From assembly GCF_025466085.1 (NCBI RefSeq), contig NZ_JANLOD010000072.1, positions 168,612-232,611 on the forward strand: a stretch of DNA of 64,000 nt, given 5' to 3'. Below the pieces are notes generated by a model, which did no database searches, was not told the DNA's origin, and worked only from the letters and a program-made list of their open reading frames with translations. Shown here one piece after another: positions 58,614 to 64,000 of this stretch. How positions within the stretch are numbered: position 1 is the first letter of the stretch; each line of letters starts with the position of its first letter. The translations under genes were made by a program, and so were the position numbers. This DNA is from Pseudomonas sp. 14P_8.1_Bac3 (GTDB taxonomy: Bacteria > Pseudomonadota > Gammaproteobacteria > Pseudomonadales > Pseudomonadaceae).

Positions 58614-59349
58614 ATGACAAAAGGCAATGACATTTCCATGCGCCAGCTGCGCTATTTCGTGGCTGCCGCCGACGCTGGCCAGTTTTCCCAGGCGGCACTC
58701 AAGGCGCATGTTTCGCAGTCGGCGATCACGGCCGCGGTGTTGCATCTGGAGCAGTCCATGGGTGTCAGCCTGTTCGACCGCTTGCCCCATGGCGTGGCGC
58801 TGACTGCGGAAGGCAACAAGTTCGCGCAGCATGCGCGACACATTCTCGACACCCTGCAGGACGCGCTCAGTGAGCCGCTGTTTCTCGGCCACGCCATGCA
58901 CGGCACTGTGCGTGTCGGCGCCTCTTACACGGTACTGGGCTATTTTCTGCCGGCGTTGCTGGCGCGCTTCAAGCGCAGCTACCCGCAGGTCGAGATCGAC
59001 CTGGTCGACATGGACCGCCAGAGCATCGAAGCCGCTTTGAGCAACGGCGACCTCGACCTGGGCCTGGCGATTGTTTCCCTGGGAATCCCGTGGACTGGCG
59101 CCGAAAGTCGCTTTTCGCACCTCTTCCATGGAGGCCTTACGCGGGCTGGTGGGGCATGGTTTCGGCGTCACCATTCTCTCGGACATGCTCTATCGCGCCT
59201 GGTCACTGGAAGGCAAGAAGATCGAGGTCCGGCCGCTGGTGGACGTGATTCCGCCGATGGAACTGGGCCTGATCTGGCTGCCGGATAACCGCTTGTCAGC
59301 ACCCACCCAGGCCTTTCGCCAGTTCCTGATCATGGCCTGTGCCTCCTGA
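58614..59349 (+). pseudogene. LysR-family regulator with internal deletion and frameshift
   Basis: The N-terminal half is intact: MRQLRYFVAAADAGQFSQAALKAHVSQSAITAAVLHLE with start near 58638, then an effector domain to LDLGLAIVSLG. At about 59071-59090 the frame shifts and jumps to a later part of a LysR effector domain, RGLAPKVAFRTSSMEALRGLVGHGFGVTILSDM...RQFLIMACAS, ending at 59349. Total coding capacity is about 245 residues against the usual ~300, so roughly 50 residues are deleted as well. The regulator is almost certainly inactive. Confidence 0.82.
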
Positions 59350-59354
59350 TCCTG

Positions 59355-59531
59355 TCACTGGCGCGGGGTGTTGTCCGGCGGCCATGTGCCGTTGTTCATC
59401 AGGCTGTCGAAGGTCTCGGTCATCTCTTGCGCCGAGTTCGGATAGTCATGCCGCACCCACCACAACCAAAGCCCGATCAGCGCGCCGACAAAGCAGCGTA
59501 CGGCCGCTTCGCCGCGCATGTGTTCCAGCGG
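59355..59531 (-). pseudogene. C-terminal fragment of a TetR-family regulator
   Basis: About 58 codons read PLEHMRGEAAVRCFVGALIG then LWLWWVRHDYPNSAQEMTE...PRQ and stop. The pattern of a final amphipathic helix (GALIGLWLWWV) and [N/S]AQEM[T/A] matches the C-terminal domain of TetR regulators. The DNA-binding N-terminus is missing; the frame runs straight into a REP at 59530, suggesting the break happened at the REP. Confidence 0.65.
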
Positions 59532-59552
59532 GGAGCCAGCTTGCTGGCGATG
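59530..59552. repeat. Single REP half
   Basis: GGGAGCCAGCTTGCTGGCGATGG, one palindrome without a partner, at the broken end of the TetR fragment. From here to 59671 I see no supported gene. Confidence 0.7.
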
Positions 59553-59671
59553 GAAGAACGTGCGCCACGTTGAACCAGTCGTTGACGATCATCGTCGGAA
59601 CGCCGCCCACTGCAAGTGTGGAACCGCCAGTAGCCGTTACCTCAGCAACGGATATTCCCCGATCAGCCAGC

Positions 59672-59710
59672 AAAAAAAAGGGCCGCCACAACCCGACGTT
59701 GCAGCGACCC
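59672..59710 (-). terminator. Rho-independent terminator of the second Pot-type operon
   Basis: Read on the minus strand: stem GGGTCGCTGCAAC / GTTGTGGCGGCCC with GTCGG-like loop and eight Ts. It follows the ATPase stop at 59766 by 56 bp. Confidence 0.85.
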
Positions 59711-59765
59711 GAGGGTGACTCTCTTTATTCGCGATGGCCCAAAAAGCCACCGGCCGCCAAAGCGA

Positions 59766-60920
59766 TCAATGCGCCCCGGCCGCCTTGTTCAAATCACTTT
59801 CTGCCCACTCGGTATACACACAAGCGTCCGCCGTCGCCCAGCGCACCCGCACCGGATCCCCGGTCTTCAGCGGCATCCCCGCAGCCGACAGCGCCTTGAC
59901 CGTCATCGAAGTGCCACCCAGCGTTTTCACCGTGCACGTCTGACTCTCACCCAAAAACAGCACCTCACCGACTATCGCCGACACCTCGTTCCACCCGGCC
60001 AAAAGCGAATCTTGGGCCGCCTGCTCGACGCTCAGCGCCAGCGCCTTCTCCGGCCGCACCATCAGCAACACGTCCTGGTCGGTCTGCAACCCGGGAGTCA
60101 GTCGAATCGACAACGACTGCCCCTCGAACGCCGCCACCGCATTGCCCTGAGCCTTGAGCTTGAGGAAGTTCGAGTTACCCAAAAACGACGCCACGAACGC
60201 GTTCGGCGGGTTCTGGTACAGGTCATAACCACTGCCCAGCCCGACAATCTTGCCGTGGCTGAAAATCGCAATGCGCTGTGACAAACGCATGGCCTCTTCC
60301 TGATCGTGGGTCACGTAGACGATGGTGATCCCGAGGCGCCGATGCAGTTGGCGCAACTCGTCCTGCAAGTCTTCACGCAGCTTTTTATCGAGTGCGCCCA
60401 GCGGCTCATCCATCAACAGGATGCGCGGCTCGTAGACCAGCGCCCGGGCAATGGCGACCCGTTGCTGCTGGCCACCGGACAGTTGCGAAGGGCGGCGATG
60501 GGCGAACTGTTCGAGTTGCACCAGTTTGAGCATGGCATCGACCCGACGCTCACGTTCAGCGCTGGCCAGTTTGCGAATCGCCAGCGGGAAGGCGATGTTG
60601 TCGCGGACCGACAGGTGCGGGAACAGCGAATAACGCTGGAACACCATGCCAATGTCGCGCTTGTGCGGCGGTACGTTGACCAGCGATTGACCGTTGACCA
60701 GGATCTCGCCGCTGCTCGGGGTTTCGAAGCCGGCGAGCATCGACAGCGTCGTACTTTTGCCAGAGCCGCTGGAACCGAGGAAGGTCAGGAATTCACCGTC
60801 CTTGATGTCCAGCGAGATGTCATCCACGGCGGCAAATTCGCCGTAGTACTTGTTCAGGTTGCGCAGGCTCACCAGAGGTTGGTCATTTTGCTGCGCGGTA
60901 TCTTTGATCACTGCACTCAT
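59766..60920 (-). CDS. Pot-type ABC transporter ATPase (second system)
   Basis: A 384-residue ATPase from the ATG at 60920: Walker A GSSGSGKST, Q-loop MVFQRYSLFPH, signature LSGGQQQRVAIARAL, Walker B ILLMDEPLGALD, switch His VTHDQEEAM, and a TOBE domain at the C-terminus (about residues 290-370). It is the last gene of the operon, 16 bp after the permease stop. It is clearly different from the first PotA-like protein (31372-32439), so this is a separate importer. Confidence 0.95.
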   Translation of the reverse strand: MSAVIKDTAQQNDQPLVSLRNLNKYYGEFAAVDDISLDIKDGEFLTFLGSSGSGKSTTLSMLAGFETPSSGEILVNGQSLVNVPPHKRDIGMVFQRYSLFPHLSVRDNIAFPLAIRKLASAERERRVDAMLKLVQLEQFAHRRPSQLSGGQQQRVAIARALVYEPRILLMDEPLGALDKKLREDLQDELRQLHRRLGITIVYVTHDQEEAMRLSQRIAIFSHGKIVGLGSGYDLYQNPPNAFVASFLGNSNFLKLKAQGNAVAAFEGQSLSIRLTPGLQTDQDVLLMVRPEKALALSVEQAAQDSLLAGWNEVSAIVGEVLFLGESQTCTVKTLGGTSMTVKALSAAGMPLKTGDPVRVRWATADACVYTEWAESDLNKAAGAH

Positions 60921-60936
60921 GTCGTACTCCTGGCGC

Positions 60937-61746
60937 TCAGGCGCTGATTTCATTGCGCCGGCGAAGGACGGCGGCGATCACCATGACCAGGACAGAGAGG
61001 CCGATCAGCAGCGTCGAGGCGACGGCGATCACAGGCGTCAGGTCCTGGCGCAGGGTGGTCCACATTTTCACGGGAAGGGTTTGCAGGGTCGGGCTGGCCA
61101 TCATCACGCTCAGCACCACTTCATCCCACGAGACCAGGAAGGCGAAGAGAGCGCCGGCCACCATCCCTGGGCGAATCGCCGGAAAGGTCACCTTGAACAC
61201 CGCTTGCAGGCGCGAGGCGCCGCAGATCACCGCCGCGTCTTCGATCGACTGATCGAACAGCTTCAGCGAGTTGATGATCGAGATGATGGTGAACGGTAGC
61301 GCCACGATGACGTGGCTGACCACGAACGCGAACATCGTCCCGGTGTAGCCCAGCTTGAGGAACAGCGCGTACACCGCCACCGCGATGATCACCAGCGGCA
61401 CGATCATCGGCAGGGTGAACAGGCCGTAGAGCATTTCCCGTCCTGGGAAGCGTCCACGCACCAGGGCAAACGCGGTGGGCAGACCGAGCGCCACGGCGAA
61501 GAACGTAGTCAACACCGCGACCTTGAGGCTGGCCATCGCCGCGTTCATCCAGTCCGCATTGGAAAAGAACTGGCCGTACCATTTCAGCGTCCAGCCCGGT
61601 GGCGGGAACACCAGCCACTGCGAGGAACCGAACGACAGCAGCACGATGAACACAATCGGCAACAGCAGGAACAACGCGATCAGGCCCGTGGTGAAATACA
61701 GGCCGAAACGCATGCGCCGGCTCATGGCATTGGGGGTCAGGAGCAT
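60937..61746 (-). CDS. Pot-type ABC transporter permease (PotC-like, second system)
   Basis: A 269-residue permease with six helices. LVFPPPGWTLKWYGQFF near the N-terminus is typical of PotC-like proteins, and the EAA loop is SIEDAAVICGASRLQAVFKVTFPAIRPG (about residues 166-193). It starts 6 bp after the upstream permease stop. It cooperates with the PotB-like permease and the downstream ATPase. Confidence 0.92.
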   Translation of the reverse strand: MLLTPNAMSRRMRFGLYFTTGLIALFLLLPIVFIVLLSFGSSQWLVFPPPGWTLKWYGQFFSNADWMNAAMASLKVAVLTTFFAVALGLPTAFALVRGRFPGREMLYGLFTLPMIVPLVIIAVAVYALFLKLGYTGTMFAFVVSHVIVALPFTIISIINSLKLFDQSIEDAAVICGASRLQAVFKVTFPAIRPGMVAGALFAFLVSWDEVVLSVMMASPTLQTLPVKMWTTLRQDLTPVIAVASTLLIGLSVLVMVIAAVLRRRNEISA

Positions 61747-61752
61747 GATGGC

Positions 61753-62697
61753 TTACCTCGCGTTGCTGGCGCCAACCGGGGATTCCGGCTGGAGCTTCAG
61801 GTAGAAGTAGAACAGCACCAGCGTGATGACGATCAGCAACGCGGCACCGGCGCTGGCCAGGCCCCAGTTGAGGAACGACTGCACCTGCTGAATGATGAAT
61901 TCGGGCAGCATCATGTTCTGCGCACCACCTAACAGAGCGGGGGTGACGTAGTAACCCAGCGACATCACGAACACCATCAGGCCGCCGGAGAACAGTCCCG
62001 GCCGGCACAGCGGCAGGAACACCCGGAAGAAGTTGGTCCACGGACTGGCGCCGCAGATCGAGCCCGCTTGCAGGATCATCGGATCGATGGCCTGCATGGT
62101 CGCCTGCAAGGGCAGCACGATGAACGGGATCATGATGTAGCTCATGCCGATCACCACGCCGGTGAGGTTATGCACCATCTCCAGCGGCTGATCGATGATG
62201 CCCATGGCCATCAACGCCTTGTTGATCACCCCCGAGGCTTGCAGCAGCACCAGCCAGGAATAGGTGCGGGCGAGCAGGCTGGTCCACATCGACAGCAGCA
62301 CGATGTTGAGAATCCAGCGACCCCAGCCACGGGGCACCAGGGTGATCGCCCAGGCCAGTGGAAAGCCCAGCAGCAGGCTGAACAGTGTCACCAGGCCCGC
62401 CACCGAGAAGGTGTTGAGCAAGACCCGGGCATACGCCGAGTTGGCGAACAGTTGTTCGTAGTTGCCCAGGCCCGGTACCGGCTCCAGTACACCCCGCAGC
62501 AACAGCCCGATCAGCGGCGCCAGGAAGAACAGACCGAGGAACAGCAGGGCGGGGATCAGGTTGCTCGATCCGCGCCAGCGCTGCGCCAGTGAAGGGGCTT
62601 GATTCATCGCCGCCGCTTTGCCGGGAACCGCCCCGAGGGCGCCAGCGGCGCTCCCGGTCGGTGTCGGTTGACGGGAGGCTGTTGCCGTCATTTTCAT
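61753..62697 (-). CDS. Pot-type ABC transporter permease (PotB-like, second system)
   Basis: A 314-residue permease. The ATG at 62697 overlaps the binding-protein stop (ATGA), which favours it over a start at 62718. A ~45-residue Ala/Pro-rich cytosolic N-terminus precedes the first membrane helix (LIPALLFLGLFFLAPLIGLLL). The EAA-type loop reads ILQAGSICGASPWTNFFRVFLPLCRPG. It forms the membrane channel with the PotC-like protein. Confidence 0.9.
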   Translation of the reverse strand: MKMTATASRQPTPTGSAAGALGAVPGKAAAMNQAPSLAQRWRGSSNLIPALLFLGLFFLAPLIGLLLRGVLEPVPGLGNYEQLFANSAYARVLLNTFSVAGLVTLFSLLLGFPLAWAITLVPRGWGRWILNIVLLSMWTSLLARTYSWLVLLQASGVINKALMAMGIIDQPLEMVHNLTGVVIGMSYIMIPFIVLPLQATMQAIDPMILQAGSICGASPWTNFFRVFLPLCRPGLFSGGLMVFVMSLGYYVTPALLGGAQNMMLPEFIIQQVQSFLNWGLASAGAALLIVITLVLFYFYLKLQPESPVGASNAR

Positions 62698-63719
62698 TTG
62701 ACCAGCCATTCGTTCCACCGTGTCGCGATGGCCGGACCGTTCTTGGCCCAGTACGCGAAATCGAGAGTGATTTGATCCTTGGCGTAAGCGGTCGGCAGGT
62801 TAGGTGCCAGCACCGAATCCAGGCGCGCCACGCTGTCGACGTTGACCGGGGCATAGGCGGTCAGGTTGGAGAAGTCGGCCTGTCCCTTGGCGCTGCTCGC
62901 GTTGGCCAGGAACTTCATCGCCGCGGCCTTGTTTTTCGTGCCTTTGGGCACGACCAGAATGTCGGCCATGACCAGGTTCTGTTTCCAGCTCACGCCCACT
63001 GGCGCGCCGTCTTCCTGCAAGGCGTGGATCCGGCCGTTCCAGAACTGACCCATGCTCGCTTCGCCGGAGGCCAGCAGCTGTTGCGACTGCGCGCCGCCGC
63101 CCCACCAGACGATGTCTTTCTTGATGGTGTCGAGTTTCTTGAAGGCGCGATCCAGGTCCAGCGGGTAGAGCTTGTCGACGGCGACGCCATCCGCCAGCAG
63201 CGCCAGTTCGAGCACGCCAGGGCTTGGCCATTTGTAGAGGGCGCGTTTGCCGGGGTAGGTCTTGGTGTCGAACAGCGCGGACCAGTCCTGGGGTTTGCTG
63301 GCGCCTAGCTTGCTTTCGTTGTAGCCGAGGACGAAGGAAAAGAAGAACGAACCGACGCCGTGATCGGAAACAAATCGCGGGTCAATCTTGTCGCGCTGGA
63401 TCACCGTGAAGTCGAGGGGTTCGAGCAGGCCTTCGGCAGCGGCGCGCAGGGCGAAGTCGGCTTCGACATCGACCACGTCCCATTGCACGTTACCGCTTTC
63501 GACCATGGCTTTGAGTTTGCCGTAGTCGGTCGGGCCATCCTGGACCACGGTGATGCCGCTGGCCTTGCTGAACGGATCGGCCCAGGCCTGCTTCTGCGCA
63601 TCCTGGGTGCTACCGCCCCAGCTGACGAAGTTGACGCTTTCCGCCGCCAGCAACGCCTGGCTGGTCACGCTCAGCAGTCCCGCGAAAAGTACTGCGGTCG
63701 CACGTTTGTTCAACACCAT
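62694..63719 (-). CDS. Pot-type ABC transporter substrate-binding protein (second system)
   Basis: A 341-residue periplasmic binding protein. The ATG at 63719 with GAGGG upstream gives the signal MVLNKRATAVLFAGLLSVTSQALLAAE; the longer open frame upstream reads promoter DNA. The mature start VNFVSWGGSTQDAQKQAW and the TDYGKLKAMVESG segment fit PotD/YdcS-like family 1 binding proteins. It is the first gene of a four-gene operon (binding protein, two permeases, ATPase). The ligand is unknown; polyamine-like or amino-acid-derived cations are usual in the family. Confidence 0.92.
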   Translation of the reverse strand: MVLNKRATAVLFAGLLSVTSQALLAAESVNFVSWGGSTQDAQKQAWADPFSKASGITVVQDGPTDYGKLKAMVESGNVQWDVVDVEADFALRAAAEGLLEPLDFTVIQRDKIDPRFVSDHGVGSFFFSFVLGYNESKLGASKPQDWSALFDTKTYPGKRALYKWPSPGVLELALLADGVAVDKLYPLDLDRAFKKLDTIKKDIVWWGGGAQSQQLLASGEASMGQFWNGRIHALQEDGAPVGVSWKQNLVMADILVVPKGTKNKAAAMKFLANASSAKGQADFSNLTAYAPVNVDSVARLDSVLAPNLPTAYAKDQITLDFAYWAKNGPAIATRWNEWLVK

Positions 63720-63816
63720 TTTCACGCCCTCATTGTTGTGTTTATGAGCGGGGCTTTCGAATGCCCGCCTATCGGGAGCAGTAGGTCCGGCGGGCCAGTG
63801 ATGGTCGTCCGGTCTA

Positions 63817-63841
63817 TGGAATATCATATTATGGTATTCCA
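63817..63841. promoter_or_regulatory. Candidate operator: 25-bp near-perfect palindrome
   Basis: The dyad has outer arms TGGAATA and TATTCCA and a nearly symmetrical centre (TCATATTATGG; two mismatched positions). It lies about 100 bp upstream of the binding-protein start. Size and symmetry suit a GntR/FadR-type or similar dimeric regulator. The regulator gene is not in the window. Confidence 0.6.
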
Positions 63842-63930
63842 AACTTTGTGCAAGCACTTTGCCGTACCGGCTATCTGCCAAAACGGGGTTTTCCGCTTTG
63901 AACCCTGTACCTGGAGCAGCGCCTGTGGGT

Positions 63931-64000
<70 letters not shown>

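Noticed and set aside
59446..59691. 81-codon minus-strand frame downstream of the ATPase gene
   Set aside because: It overlaps the operon terminator, a REP and part of the TetR fragment in another frame; no domain or ribosome site supports it.

Overview
ORGANISM. The window looks like a chromosomal contig of a fluorescens-type Pseudomonas. Coding DNA is GC-rich. REP-type palindromes of the Pseudomonas kind (cores such as GAGCGGGCTTGCTCGCGAA and GTAGGAGCCAGCCTGCTGG) recur between genes. The content is typical soil-pseudomonad catabolism: Rieske oxygenases, LysR/AraC regulators, and PotABCD-like and HisJQMP-like transporters. No rRNA, tRNA, CRISPR array, phage or insertion sequence was seen. 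The last ~70 bases are almost pure G and look like a contig-end artefact. LAYOUT. 1-3.5 kb: truncated SDR dehydrogenase, 2-oxoglutarate/Fe(II) oxygenase, an exported protein made of fourteen 13-residue repeats, TspO. 3.6-12.3 kb (cluster A): divergent LysR, VanA-like Rieske oxygenase, its reductase, a polar amino-acid ABC importer (SBP, two permeases, ATPase), a histidine-ammonia-lyase-like lyase and a VOC protein. 12.3-14.2 kb: lipoprotein and epoxide-hydrolase-like protein. 14.3-21.4 kb (cluster B): divergent LysR, enolase-superfamily enzyme, GbcA-like Rieske oxygenase, Ldh-2 family dehydrogenase, a second HAL-like lyase and a VanB-like reductase. 21.7-28.6 kb: trmK, an AraC regulator, hydantoinase/oxoprolinase subunits HyuA and HyuB, and a Gfo/Idh/MocA sugar dehydrogenase. 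28.7-34.7 kb: Pot-type ABC operon ending in a proline-racemase-family enzyme, with a divergent GlxA-type regulator. 34.7-37.1 kb: hybrid sensor kinase and DUF2986 protein. 37.1-42.1 kb: purine-related genes (Tsx-like porin, XdhC, 8-oxoguanine/guanine deaminase-like enzyme, NCS2 permease). 42.3-52.4 kb: COG0523 GTPase, UbiX/UbiD pair, tandem TIM-barrel amidohydrolases, LysR, IorAB-type molybdenum hydroxylase, LysR. 52.5-58.1 kb: GNAT, a chemoreceptor with a frameshift, and EmrAB-like efflux genes with MarR. 58.4-59.5 kb: decayed gene fragments (Rieske, LysR, TetR). 59.7-63.7 kb: a second Pot-type ABC operon. MAIN POINT. Both HAL-like lyases precisely lack the Ala-Ser-Gly tripeptide that forms the MIO electrophile of histidine and phenylalanine ammonia-lyases, yet keep much of the rest of the fold's signature. 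Each sits in a tight operon-like run with a two-component Rieske oxygenase. The known MIO-free member of this family is ergothionase, which expels trimethylamine from a histidine-derived betaine. The best inference is therefore that clusters A and B are two related, possibly undescribed, routes for taking up and breaking down betaines (N-trimethylated amino acids) or similar compounds; the substrates cannot be read from sequence. Nearby genes of families often found in betaine or proline-betaine catabolism (GlxA-type regulator, Pot-type importer, proline-racemase-family enzyme with an altered active site) fit this theme but do not prove it.
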